Origin: Parablautia muri
GTDB lineage: Bacteria > Bacillota > Clostridia > Lachnospirales > Lachnospiraceae
Direction of reading: 5' to 3'
Length of the DNA: 64,000 bases
Assembly (NCBI RefSeq): GCF_009917485.1
Contig: NZ_QZDT01000003.1
Span: 62,001-126,000, forward strand
The notes under the pieces are model-generated. The model was not told the DNA's origin. It saw nothing but the letters and a program-made list of their open reading frames with translations, and made no database searches. Made by a program: the position numbers and the translations under genes. This document shows positions 42,599 through 51,178 of this stretch, piece after piece (the first letter of the stretch is position 1; each line of letters starts with the position of its first letter).

Positions 42599-43558
42599 TC
42601 ACTTTTTGCCTTTCAGCTGTATTGCAATCTGGGACGACAAATTGTTGACAATATCGTAAAAGGTTCCCTGCATGGTCACCCCCGCTGCCCTCACATGTCC
42701 GCCACCGCCAAAGAAAGCCGCCACCTTTGCCACATCCACCTTTCCATTTGAACGCAAACTTACCTTGTACTCCAAGGTATTGGTCTGGTACATAAAAATA
42801 GCGCACTCCACCCCTTTGGTGTTTCTCAACTGGCTTACAATTCCATCCAAATCCTGGGGTTCGGCCCGGTAAAATTTCATGGTTTTACGGTCAATCACAC
42901 TGACCACGCATTTACCGTCCATAAACATAATGCTCTCAAGCAATGCCCTGCCGAGAATCTGGGTCTGTACATAAGTCTTTTCATAAAAGGTCTCATCAAT
43001 CAGCCTGGGGAAATCAAACCCATAGGAAATCAAATCCGCTGCCGCCGCTAAAGTGGCCGGAGAAGTATTGGAATATTGGAACACACCCGTATCATGTATG
43101 ATTCCTATGTAAAGCGCCTTGGCAATCTCCTCGTCCAGCATAGCTTTATCTGCAATCCCATTATAAACAAGTTCACTGGTGGAACTCGCCTCCGGCACAA
43201 TATAGTTCACATCCCCACAGCCCTTGTTGCTGATATGATGGTCTATGTTAATCTTTTTCTTTGCCCCGTCAAAATATTTTTCCGCTTCTCCTAATCGCTC
43301 CTTTGCCGTATCTAGTGCAAAGAACACGTCAAAGCTTTCAACATCCGCGGCAAAATCCGTATGTATTTCTTCCACATCTTTGATGCAGGAGAAGATATCC
43401 GCCGGCTTTTCCAGCATAACCACTACCCTGGCGCCGGGGCATACCTTTTTTAAATACAGGTAAAGCCCCATCACCGCCCCGACACAATCGCCATCCGGCC
43501 TTATATGGCCGCTGATTCCAATCGTGCCGGCTCCCTTTACTTCTTCATATAGATTCAT
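42599..43558 (-). CDS. nrnA: DHH-family oligoribonuclease/pAp phosphatase NrnA
   Basis: Bifunctional nanoRNase that degrades short oligoribonucleotides and 3'-phosphoadenosine 5'-phosphate. It has 319 residues. Metal-binding motifs are HIRPDGDCVGA (about 18-28), ALDTAKE and DHH at 106-108. The DHHA1 domain ends with FFGGGGHVRAAG. Its ATG overlaps the rbfA stop by 4 nt. The position after rbfA is conserved in Firmicutes. Confidence 0.94.
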   Translation of the reverse strand: MNLYEEVKGAGTIGISGHIRPDGDCVGAVMGLYLYLKKVCPGARVVVMLEKPADIFSCIKDVEEIHTDFAADVESFDVFFALDTAKERLGEAEKYFDGAKKKINIDHHISNKGCGDVNYIVPEASSTSELVYNGIADKAMLDEEIAKALYIGIIHDTGVFQYSNTSPATLAAAADLISYGFDFPRLIDETFYEKTYVQTQILGRALLESIMFMDGKCVVSVIDRKTMKFYRAEPQDLDGIVSQLRNTKGVECAIFMYQTNTLEYKVSLRSNGKVDVAKVAAFFGGGGHVRAAGVTMQGTFYDIVNNLSSQIAIQLKGKK

Positions 43559-43929
43559 AGTTCTCTCCCGTTCTGTCCACCGTTAACCTCATCAATCAAT
43601 TTAGACATTCTAACCCCGTATGCAATGGACTGGTCAACAATAAAACGTATTTCAGGTGTATTCCGCAAATTAATCCTGTTTGCTAACTCCCTTCGGATAT
43701 ACCCTTCCGCACTTTTTAGTCCTTCCACGGTATCATTCTGGACTTTTTCACTGTCATCGCCGTATACGCTGATCCATGCTTTACAGGTCTTTAAATCCGG
43801 CGCCACCTCCACGGAAACCACAGAGGTAAGAGGGCTGATTCTTGGGTCCTTTAAATCCCTGATAATCTCAGCCAAAACTCTTTGCACCTCTCCGTTAATT
43901 CGGATGTTTTTTACACTGTTTTTTCTCAC
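43555..43929 (-). CDS. rbfA: Ribosome-binding factor A
   Basis: A 124-residue KH-like factor for 30S maturation and 16S 5'-end processing. The family blocks [37 protein letters not shown] and [30 protein letters not shown] are present. The start is GTG, overlapping the infB stop (GTGA), with GGAGG 7 nt upstream inside infB, so it is translationally coupled to IF2. Confidence 0.96.
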   Translation of the reverse strand: MRKNSVKNIRINGEVQRVLAEIIRDLKDPRISPLTSVVSVEVAPDLKTCKAWISVYGDDSEKVQNDTVEGLKSAEGYIRRELANRINLRNTPEIRFIVDQSIAYGVRMSKLIDEVNGGQNGREL

Positions 43930-46900
43930 CTGGGAACCTCCACCATAATATATGCCTCTACAATGTCAAGCTCCTGCATCTGGTCAAAGCCCTCGAATAC
44001 AAGTCCGCACTCGAATCCTGACCTGACCTCCTTCACATCATCTTTGAAGCGTTTTAAGGAGGCTAAGGCGCCTTCGTAAATCTGCTCTCCCTCTCTGCTG
44101 ATTCGTATCTTGCAATCTCTCTGGAATGTACCGTCCAGCACATAAGATCCGGCAATATTTCCGACTGCGGAGGCCTTGAAAATCTGCCTTACTTCCGCAT
44201 GTCCGATGACTTTTTCCTCAAAAATAGGGTCAAGCATACCCTTCATGGCCGCTTCAATATCTTCAATTGCCTGATAAATTACCTTGTAGAGCCTTATGTC
44301 AACGCCTTCTCTCTCTGCAATGGTTTTCGCCATGGCATCGGGACGCACGTTGAAACCGATAATAATTGCCGATGATGCAGAAGCTAAAGATACGTCAGAT
44401 TCATTGATAGCGCCTACGCCGCCGTGAATGCATTTCACCACCACTTCCTCATTGGAAAGCTTCATAAGGCTCTGCTTAACGGCCTCCACACTGCCCTGCA
44501 CATCCGCTTTGACGATAATGTTCAGTTCCTTCAAATTACCTGCCTGAATCTGGCTGAAAAGATCGTCAAGGGACATCTTTGCCTTGGTTTCTTCAAGCAT
44601 TTTTTCTTTATTTTGAGCAAGGTAGGTCTCCGCATAGGATTTGGCTGTCTTGTCATTTTCATGGGCGATAAACACTTCTCCTGCGCTGGGCACATCGGAA
44701 AGGCCCAGGATTTCAACAGGAGTTGAGGGAAGGGCTTCTTTCACCCTTCTTCCCTTATCGTCTATCATTGCCCTTACCTTGCCATGGCTGGCGCCTGCGG
44801 AAATAAAGTCTCCCACGTGAAGGGTACCCTTTTGCACCAGCACCGTAGCAACAGGCCCGCGCCCTTTATCAAGCTCCGCTTCTATTACAAGACCTCTTGC
44901 ACGCCTGTCAGGATTGGCCCTTAGCTCCATGATCTCTGCTGTAAGCAAAATGGTTTCAAGGAGCGTATCGATTCCTTCGCCGGATTTCGCTGAAACAGGA
45001 ACAAACTCTGTGCTTCCGCCCCAATCCACAGGAATCAGCTCATATTCTGTCATTTCCTGCTTTACTCTGTCAATGTTAGCGCCAGGCTTATCAATCTTAT
45101 TCACTGCAACAATAATCTCTGTTCCTGCTGCTTTTGCATGGTTGATTGCCTCAACCGTCTGGGGCATAACGCCGTCATCGGCCGCTACCACTAAAATCGC
45201 AATATCCGTAGAGTTTGCACCGCGCATACGCATAGCCGTGAAAGCTTCATGTCCCGGCGTATCCAAGAAGGTGATGGACAGCCCATTCACATTTACAGTA
45301 TACGCACCTATGTGCTGTGTAATACCTCCCGCCTCTTTATCCGTCACATTTGTCTTACGGATTGCATCAAGCAGGGAAGTCTTTCCATGGTCAACATGGC
45401 CCATAACACAGATAACCGGCGGTCTGCTTACCAACTTTTCGGTTTCCTCGTCCTCCTCTTTTAAGAGCTCCTCAATTACGTCTACTTTCTTTTCCTTTTC
45501 GCAGATAATATCGTATTCAATGGCAATATTTTCCGCATCCTCAAAAGAAATGTCCGAGTTGACTGTCACGATTTTCCCCTGAAGGAAAAGCTTTTTGATA
45601 ATAGCGGAGGGCTGCATTTTCATCTTGTCAGCTAACTCCTTGAGGGTGAGGGATTCCGGAATAACAATTACCTTGATCTGCTCCTCAGCCTTTTCTTCCA
45701 CCTTCTTTTCAGGCTTAATAAACCGGCCGGCTTTGTTCTTATTCTTTACAACCGCTTCATCCTCTTCATAGATAAAGTCCTTCTTAGACCGTCTATCCTT
45801 CTCCTGGCTGATTCTACGCTTTTCTTCATCTCTGCGTTTTTCTTCCTTAACGGGGGCCTCCGGAACGAAACTCTTACCTGGCTTTTCAGGCCGCTTAAAT
45901 CTACCTTCCTGCCCCTGGCCTCCTCTTTCACTGCGGTTATTATTGTTACCAAACCTTGTGCCATTTCTATCAGCCCCATTACCGCGGAAATCATTCCTGC
46001 TGCCCTGATTCCTGTCACGATTAGCTCCATCAAACCGGCGGGAATCATTTCTGTTATTCCGTTCTCCCTGGCTGTTTCCGGAATTTCCCTGGTTTCTTTC
46101 ATTTCTTTGACGCCTTTCATCCCTTCCGCCTGACGCTTTCGCATTGTTATTATCCCTTCCGGCATGTACAGGCCGCTCCCCTGACCGGTCTCCCGTCCTT
46201 TTTGCCGGTCTGCCGGCCGCATGATTAGCCGGCGATGCTCCATCTGTTCTTCTGTTCCCAGAGGGATTAGATGAAACAGACATAGGCCCATTTGCGGGCG
46301 TGCCTGTATCTGATGCCGCATTTGCAGATACATTACTCTGTATTTTTGCAGTGGTATCAGACCCATTTACACCCATTCCGGCCGCAGCTTTGGATACGGT
46401 CTCCTCTGCGGCCTTTGCTGCTTCTGCCTCCCTTGCCGCTGCTTCCATAGCTGCCCTCTCAGCTTCCGCCGCCTTTTGTGCCTTAGCCGCTGCATTTTTG
46501 GCCGCGATTCTTTCATTCTCCATCTTCCGTACATTCTGCTTAAAGTCAGCATTTATACTCTCAGGTACGGAGGGCGCTGTCAGCGGTTTGATAATCCTAT
46601 GAGGCGCTTCCTGCTGGGGCCTTCCCTGTCCGGTACGGTTTCCGTTTCCTGATTTATTTCCCTGCTGAGGGCGTCTCTCACCCTGGGCAGGGCGTTTTTC
46701 TCCCTGCGAGGGACGTCTCTCGCCCTGACCCTGACGCTGTTGTCCCATAATATTACTATTGTGAGGATTGCTCACAAAAATGATTTTCTTCTTTTTCTTA
46801 GCCGGCTCTGCCGTTTTAGGCTCTCTTGCCCTGGTCTGGTCTGCTGCTTTAGACTGTTCTCCCGCTTTGGCTTGATCTGCGCCATTTTGACCGGCTTTTC

Positions 46901-47294
46901 CATCCTTGTTCTCCCGGTCCTTTGATTTTTCAGACGCTTCGCTTGATTTCGATTCAGCAGCAGCTTTTTCGCCATTTGCAGCCTCATTTGCTTCCACTAT
47001 CGTCTTTTTCGTACCTGCGCTTTGATTTTCTTCCACTGGCTTCTTTTCCTCTTTCTTCCTCTCTGTTTCTTTTGCAGGCTTTGCTTCCGATGGCGCACCT
47101 GCCTTTGCAGCCGCTTCTGTCCCTGCCGTATCTTTTTCTTTTCCAAAGGTTTTTCTGACCATATCGGCCACTTCCGCCTCCAAAGAACTCTGCGCTGCTT
47201 TCACTTCAATTCCTTTATTCTGTAAAAAAGCAATCACTTCCTTGCTTTGCTTTCCCAGCTCCTTTGCTATCTCATGCACTTTAATTTTGGCCAT
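43926..47294 (-). CDS. infB: Translation initiation factor IF-2
   Basis: GTPase that brings initiator tRNA to the ribosome. It has 1122 residues from the ATG at 47294 ([20 protein letters not shown] upstream). The N-terminal IF2N domain (about 1-55) is followed by about 450 residues of low complexity. That region runs from Lys/Glu/Ala-rich through a run of QGERRP-type repeats and Ala-rich coiled coil to Arg/Asn/Gly-rich. A second IF2N-like segment and the GTPase with GHVDHGKT at about 625 then begin. Domains II-IV end the protein. The core is well conserved; the linker is longer than in most bacteria. Confidence 0.97.
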   Translation of the reverse strand: MAKIKVHEIAKELGKQSKEVIAFLQNKGIEVKAAQSSLEAEVADMVRKTFGKEKDTAGTEAAAKAGAPSEAKPAKETERKKEEKKPVEENQSAGTKKTIVEANEAANGEKAAAESKSSEASEKSKDRENKDGKAGQNGADQAKAGEQSKAADQTRAREPKTAEPAKKKKKIIFVSNPHNSNIMGQQRQGQGERRPSQGEKRPAQGERRPQQGNKSGNGNRTGQGRPQQEAPHRIIKPLTAPSVPESINADFKQNVRKMENERIAAKNAAAKAQKAAEAERAAMEAAAREAEAAKAAEETVSKAAAGMGVNGSDTTAKIQSNVSANAASDTGTPANGPMSVSSNPSGNRRTDGASPANHAAGRPAKRTGDRSGERPVHAGRDNNNAKASGGRDERRQRNERNQGNSGNSQGERNNRNDSRRFDGANRDRNQGSRNDFRGNGADRNGTRFGNNNNRSERGGQGQEGRFKRPEKPGKSFVPEAPVKEEKRRDEEKRRISQEKDRRSKKDFIYEEDEAVVKNKNKAGRFIKPEKKVEEKAEEQIKVIVIPESLTLKELADKMKMQPSAIIKKLFLQGKIVTVNSDISFEDAENIAIEYDIICEKEKKVDVIEELLKEEDEETEKLVSRPPVICVMGHVDHGKTSLLDAIRKTNVTDKEAGGITQHIGAYTVNVNGLSITFLDTPGHEAFTAMRMRGANSTDIAILVVAADDGVMPQTVEAINHAKAAGTEIIVAVNKIDKPGANIDRVKQEMTEYELIPVDWGGSTEFVPVSAKSGEGIDTLLETILLTAEIMELRANPDRRARGLVIEAELDKGRGPVATVLVQKGTLHVGDFISAGASHGKVRAMIDDKGRRVKEALPSTPVEILGLSDVPSAGEVFIAHENDKTAKSYAETYLAQNKEKMLEETKAKMSLDDLFSQIQAGNLKELNIIVKADVQGSVEAVKQSLMKLSNEEVVVKCIHGGVGAINESDVSLASASSAIIIGFNVRPDAMAKTIAEREGVDIRLYKVIYQAIEDIEAAMKGMLDPIFEEKVIGHAEVRQIFKASAVGNIAGSYVLDGTFQRDCKIRISREGEQIYEGALASLKRFKDDVKEVRSGFECGLVFEGFDQMQELDIVEAYIMVEVPR

Positions 47295-47336
47295 TCTAAT
47301 CCTCCATGGTACCAACGCCCCTGCCTTTAGAGTGTC

Positions 47337-47377
47337 AGCACAAATTTGTTGACTGAAAAATTTCTGGTTTTTCAATC
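47337..47377 (-). repeat. Dispersed hairpin repeat, copy C
   Basis: GACTGAAAAATT and GGTTTTTCAATC (47351-47377) form a 12-bp stem (two G-U pairs, one mismatch) with a 3-nt loop. On the minus strand it is followed by AACAAATTTGTGC. It lies between ylxQ and infB, 17 nt after the ylxQ stop, and shares its design with copies at 37382 and 39324. Confidence 0.65.
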
Positions 47378-47394
47378 TGTCTTTGTCTTAATTT

Positions 47395-47703
47395 TTATGA
47401 ATCTTCCAAACGTTTTATTATCGCTTCCGCTAATCCTTTGTCCATAACTGCCACAGATGAGCGCACATCCTTGCCAATTGCCATTCCAAGCTCTGCCTTG
47501 GTTCCGTATAGATAAAAGGGTATGTTATAAAATCTGCATTTATCTGTAAACAGTTTTTTTGTATTGTCAGAGGCATCACTGCTGACAATTACCAACTCTG
47601 CTTTCCCTGCCTTGACTGCCTTTTCCGTAGAGAACTCACCGCTCACTAAATTTCTGCCCTTTACAGCCAGCCCTAGCAGGGATAAGATCCTGTCATTTCT
47701 CAA
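47395..47703 (-). CDS. ylxQ: L7Ae-family ribosomal-like protein YlxQ
   Basis: A 102-residue protein of the L7Ae/L30e/Gadd45 family, predicted to bind kink-turn RNA; its cellular role is not well defined. The start is the TTG at 47703 (MRNDRILSLLGLAVKGRNLVSGEF), inside the 3' end of ylxR; a TTG at 47712 is too close to the GGAG site. The blocks GKAELVIVSSDASDNTKK and GTKAELGMAIGK are typical. Position between ylxR and infB is conserved. Confidence 0.93.
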   Translation of the reverse strand: MRNDRILSLLGLAVKGRNLVSGEFSTEKAVKAGKAELVIVSSDASDNTKKLFTDKCRFYNIPFYLYGTKAELGMAIGKDVRSSVAVMDKGLAEAIIKRLEDS

Positions 47704-47962
47704 GCGTATCAAACTCCTTTTCCAGATTGTCGTAAACTTCGTTTGGAATTTTCATTTTAAAAGACCGTTCCAATCCTTTATTCTTACGTGCCTTCACAAG
47801 GCATTCCTTTTCCTTACAAAGATAAGCGCCTCTTCCATTCTTTTTCCCGGTTGCATCTAACAGGATTTCTTCTTCAGGGGTTTTCAGTACACGCATCATT
47901 TCTTTTTTGCCTTTCATTTCCCCACACCCTACGCACTGCCTTAAGGGAATTTTTTTTGCCAT
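47693..47962 (-). CDS. ylxR: YlxR family RNA-binding protein
   Basis: An 89-residue basic protein of the YlxR (DUF448) family, with the hallmark PLRQCVGCGEMKGKKEMMRV at residues 6-25 and GRGAYLCKEKECLVKARK further on. Members have been linked to RNase P or transcription control in other bacteria; the exact role here is unknown. It lies between nusA and ylxQ and overlaps ylxQ by 11 nt. Confidence 0.94.
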   Translation of the reverse strand: MAKKIPLRQCVGCGEMKGKKEMMRVLKTPEEEILLDATGKKNGRGAYLCKEKECLVKARKNKGLERSFKMKIPNEVYDNLEKEFDTLEK

Positions 47963-47974
47963 CCAAATTCCCCC

Positions 47975-49300
47975 TTACTGCGTCAGTTCGGAAGCTTCTT
48001 CCGGTTCATAGGCTTCTGATTCCTGGGAAGTTTCATATTCATCATAGGACTCAGCCTCATCTTCTTGATAGGTTTCCTCATACACCCCGCCGTCATCCGC
48101 CGCATACGCCTGGGTTCCTGTCTCCGGTTCATCTCCATCCACGTACTCGGATACATCGCCTTCTAAGTCTTCTGTGTACTCTGTCTCCTCGCCATATTCC
48201 TCGTACTCGCCATATTCATCCTCGTCAAATTCATCCATATAATCTTCATACCGAAATCCGGGAGCATCCTTGGCCTGGGTCTCACTCTTGATATCAATCT
48301 TATAACCGGTAAGCCTTGCCGCTAATCTTGCGTTCTGTCCTTCTTTACCGATTGCAAGGGAAAGCTGGTAATCTGGTACCACCACCTTGGCCGTCTTTTC
48401 ATCCGGGTCTGCAAACACTGCAACAATCTTGGCAGGAGAAAGTGCATTTTGAATCAGGTTTCCAGGATTGTCATCCCAATTAATGATATCAATCTTTTCC
48501 CCCCGCAGCTCCTCCACAATTGAGTTGACCCTGGCTCCGTTCAAGCCGACACATGCTCCCACCGCATCCACATTTGGATTATTGGACCTTACCGCCATCT
48601 TGGTACGGCTCCCCGCCTCTCTGGCAATACTCATAATCTCCACGGTTCCGTCCTTAATCTCTGTTACCTCCGCTTCAAAAAGACGTTTTACCAATTCCGG
48701 GTGAGTACGGCTGACCAAGATTCTAGGGCCTCTTGGGGTGCTCTTTACCTCCAGAATATATACTTTGATTCTCTCCGTAGGTCTGAACACCTCGCCCTTC
48801 ACCTGCTCGCTTTCATTTAAAATTCCATCTGCTTTTCCAAGGTTAATGCTGATATTCTTACCGATATAGCGCTGCACAATACCGGTTACAATGTCCTTTT
48901 CCTTCTCAAAATACTGATTGTAAATAACGCTTCTTTCTTCCTCACGAATCTTCTGTAAAATCACATTCTTCGCATTTTGTGTGGCGATACGTCCAAATTC
49001 CTTTGACTTTATCTCCACATGAAGAATATCCCCTAAAGCTGCATTGCTTTTTATCTCCTGGGCATCCGGCAGGGAAATCTGTAAGCATTCATCCTCCACT
49101 TCCTCCACCACTTCCTTTTCCGCATAGCACAGAAAATCACAGGTGTCTCTGTCAATTTCCACTCTTACATTGTCAGACTTGCCAAAGTGATTCTTGCAGG
49201 CCGTAATCAGAGAGTTTTCAATCGCTTCAAAGAGAGTCTCTTTGCTGATTTCTTTCTCCTTCTCCAAAATATCTAACGCTTCCATTAATTCTTTGTTCAT
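47975..49300 (-). CDS. nusA: Transcription termination/antitermination factor NusA
   Basis: RNA polymerase-associated factor. The N-terminal domain (1-125), S1 domain (about 135-200, DIVTGIVQRYIGKNISINLG) and two KH domains (about 205-350, with CVGLNGARVNSIVEELRGEKIDII and AIGKEGQNARLAARLTG) are complete. Beyond residue ~355 the protein carries an unusual tail of about 85 residues rich in Glu, Asp and Tyr with almost no basic residues. Firmicute NusA usually ends shortly after KH2. It follows rimP, the conserved order. Confidence 0.96.
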   Translation of the reverse strand: MNKELMEALDILEKEKEISKETLFEAIENSLITACKNHFGKSDNVRVEIDRDTCDFLCYAEKEVVEEVEDECLQISLPDAQEIKSNAALGDILHVEIKSKEFGRIATQNAKNVILQKIREEERSVIYNQYFEKEKDIVTGIVQRYIGKNISINLGKADGILNESEQVKGEVFRPTERIKVYILEVKSTPRGPRILVSRTHPELVKRLFEAEVTEIKDGTVEIMSIAREAGSRTKMAVRSNNPNVDAVGACVGLNGARVNSIVEELRGEKIDIINWDDNPGNLIQNALSPAKIVAVFADPDEKTAKVVVPDYQLSLAIGKEGQNARLAARLTGYKIDIKSETQAKDAPGFRYEDYMDEFDEDEYGEYEEYGEETEYTEDLEGDVSEYVDGDEPETGTQAYAADDGGVYEETYQEDEAESYDEYETSQESEAYEPEEASELTQ

Positions 49301-49423
49301 TTCCCTTATCCCTTTCTGCCCCTTATTATCTTTTAGGCCAACTAAACTGTTATGATTTATGCAGTTATTGCATAAGCCCGTGTAAACAAAAATAACTCCC
49401 TAAACCTTACTTCCATGCCAGAG

Positions 49424-49999
49424 TTAAAAATCCAGCGCAAGCTTCACTGTGGCAATATCCTTTCTGTTAAATACTCTGACTTCCAGGGCAGCATCTTCTA
49501 AGACAGCATCTTTCGCATCATTGCTTCCCTGTGCAGCCTCCTGTACGGAATTGTCCTTTCCCTTACCTTTCGTTCTTACCTTATGATGACTATTATTACG
49601 AATTTCCAGCGTAAGCGTATCCTCGTCAAATGCTTTCAAAATACCTGTAAAGTCCTTTGTGCCATCTACAGGCTTGTAACACTTTATGTCCACCTCACAT
49701 AAAAGACTTTTCTGAAGGTGTTTATCCTTTTTCAGCTGCCGCCCAAGTCCCGGAGAACTCACCTCTAAAATGTAGGCATCCTCAATAAAATCTGTTCTGT
49801 CAAGCTCATCCGACAAGGCTCTGCTGACTGCCTCACAGTCATTTATGGTCACTCCCTCGTCCTTGTCAATGTAACACCTTAAGTACCAGTCGCTTCCCTC
49901 CTTCACATACTCCACATCATAAATTTCTACATAATTGGCATCCGCTATGGGCGTTAACAGCTCCTCGGTCCTTACTTCATACCTTTCTCTTTTTGTCAT
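49424..49999 (-). CDS. rimP: Ribosome maturation factor RimP
   Basis: A 191-residue 30S assembly factor. The N-terminal domain has VEIYDVEYVKEGSDWYLRCYIDKDEG, the linker ISRALSDELDR-like block and LEVSSPGLGRQLKKDKH. The C-terminal SH3-like domain is interrupted by a hydrophilic insert of about 35 residues (around KGKGKDNSVQEAAQGSND), which explains the extra length over the usual ~155. First gene of the nusA-infB operon. Confidence 0.94.
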   Translation of the reverse strand: MTKRERYEVRTEELLTPIADANYVEIYDVEYVKEGSDWYLRCYIDKDEGVTINDCEAVSRALSDELDRTDFIEDAYILEVSSPGLGRQLKKDKHLQKSLLCEVDIKCYKPVDGTKDFTGILKAFDEDTLTLEIRNNSHHKVRTKGKGKDNSVQEAAQGSNDAKDAVLEDAALEVRVFNRKDIATVKLALDF

Positions 50000-50036
50000 T
50001 CATACACCCCTTACCTGCTTCTATTATTTAGTCCTT

Positions 50037-50065
50037 AAAAAAGAGTGGACCGCCAAGTCCACTCT
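50037..50065 (-). terminator. Intrinsic terminator in front of rimP
   Basis: AGAGTGGAC and GTCCACTCT form a perfect 9-bp stem with a 6-nt loop followed by six T residues on the minus strand, ending 37 nt before the rimP start. It can terminate the CPBP protease transcript. It also lies downstream of the promoter at 50095-50123, so it may act as an attenuator for the operon. Confidence 0.88.
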
Positions 50066-50094
50066 AGATTAGTAAGCATCTTAATATCTTTTGT

Positions 50095-50123
50095 ATTGTA
50101 GCACTCCAGTACCCAAAATGCAA
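50095..50123 (-). promoter_or_regulatory. Sigma-A promoter of the rimP-nusA-infB operon
   Basis: TTGCAT (50123-50118), a 17-nt spacer and TACAAT (50100-50095) on the minus strand, starting 10 nt after the protease stop. The expected start near 50088 puts the intrinsic terminator at 50065-50037 inside the leader. Confidence 0.7.
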
Positions 50124-50133
50124 TACTATTTGC

Positions 50134-51126
50134 TTATTTTTCAGCATTTTCTTCCTTTTGCAGGAGATAAAGCAAACCTGCCGCTGCGAAAATGAATCCG
50201 GCTCCGCCTATCAGCCCCACCGGCATTGGCCCTAAAAATACATTGTAGGGATTTTCTAAGGATGTGCACATAATACCTGCCGAGGCAAGGCCATTCATTG
50301 TTCCATGTCCTATCACCGCCGGAATACAGCTTTTTGTTTTGATGGTCAAGTAAGATAGAATAATTCCAAGCACCGTGCAGAAAATACACATTGCAAAAAT
50401 ACCTAAATAAGGAAATCCCCAATAGCCCACTCCATAATTATGCCCCATTATAATAACAGGCGTATGCCACAGTCCCCAAATGATTCCTTCAAGCAGCAGC
50501 GCAGGGATTACCTTAAAACGCTTTAACAGTTTCGGCAACAGATAGCCGCGCCATCCCCACTCCTCCCCAAAGCAATTTAAAAAATTTACAAAAGGGGCAA
50601 GAAGGATACCTGTGAAAATCTGTATAGAAACCACCATTTTAATCTGCTCGCCGGCCAGCTCTGTACCGGCCGCTTTGGTCTGCGCTTCAAGCATTGCCCT
50701 TGCATAGCCCAGACCCGGGTCAAACTGCTTTGGAAAAATGACAAAATACAAAACAGCGCCAAACAAAATAAGAAAAGCAAATCCAAACCATGCCAGCCCA
50801 TAATATTTCAGGTTTCCCTTTAAATTGAAGGACAGCATCAAATGTTTTATTTGAAATCCTTCCTTCGTGAGAAGGCGGGTAAAGAGCACGCCAAGGGCCG
50901 GGATGAACATAACGCCTGTCACCAATAATTGCGCCATGTAAGCCTTCTTAATGTCCACATCGCCTGCCAGAGGCATAATGACAAAGATTTCAATTGCAAA
51001 AGTAAGGATAAAGGTAAAGGCAAGATATAGGACAATCCGTCTATCATGCAATCGCTTTTCCTCCATTGAACCGTTCTTCCTATCATTACTTTCTATTATA
51101 CTGTCTTGCTTCATAAATATACCCAT
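50134..51126 (-). CDS. CPBP family intramembrane metalloprotease
   Basis: A 330-residue polytopic membrane protein with about eight helices. Conserved motifs of the CAAX-protease/bacteriocin-processing family are present: EEWGWRGYLLPKL, HTPVIIMGHNYG and HGTMNGLASAG. Family members are linked to prenyl-protein or peptide processing and bacteriocin self-immunity; the substrate is unknown here. ATG at 51126 follows AAAGGAGAG. It stands after manC and before the rimP operon promoter. Confidence 0.88.
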   Translation of the reverse strand: MGIFMKQDSIIESNDRKNGSMEEKRLHDRRIVLYLAFTFILTFAIEIFVIMPLAGDVDIKKAYMAQLLVTGVMFIPALGVLFTRLLTKEGFQIKHLMLSFNLKGNLKYYGLAWFGFAFLILFGAVLYFVIFPKQFDPGLGYARAMLEAQTKAAGTELAGEQIKMVVSIQIFTGILLAPFVNFLNCFGEEWGWRGYLLPKLLKRFKVIPALLLEGIIWGLWHTPVIIMGHNYGVGYWGFPYLGIFAMCIFCTVLGIILSYLTIKTKSCIPAVIGHGTMNGLASAGIMCTSLENPYNVFLGPMPVGLIGGAGFIFAAAGLLYLLQKEENAEK

Positions 51127-51178
51127 AAATCTCTCCTTTACGTCACATATGTTGACAAAAACACTTTGTCAGGATATT

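Noticed and set aside
44914-45582. A 222-codon plus-strand frame opposite infB
   Set aside because: It is the antisense of the highly conserved IF-2 GTPase region, Ser/Ile-rich as antisense frames usually are, with no ribosome binding site.
45746-46366. A 206-codon alternative frame within the infB linker
   Set aside because: It is a shadow of the low-complexity Arg/Asn/Gly-rich region; the main IF-2 frame is continuous.
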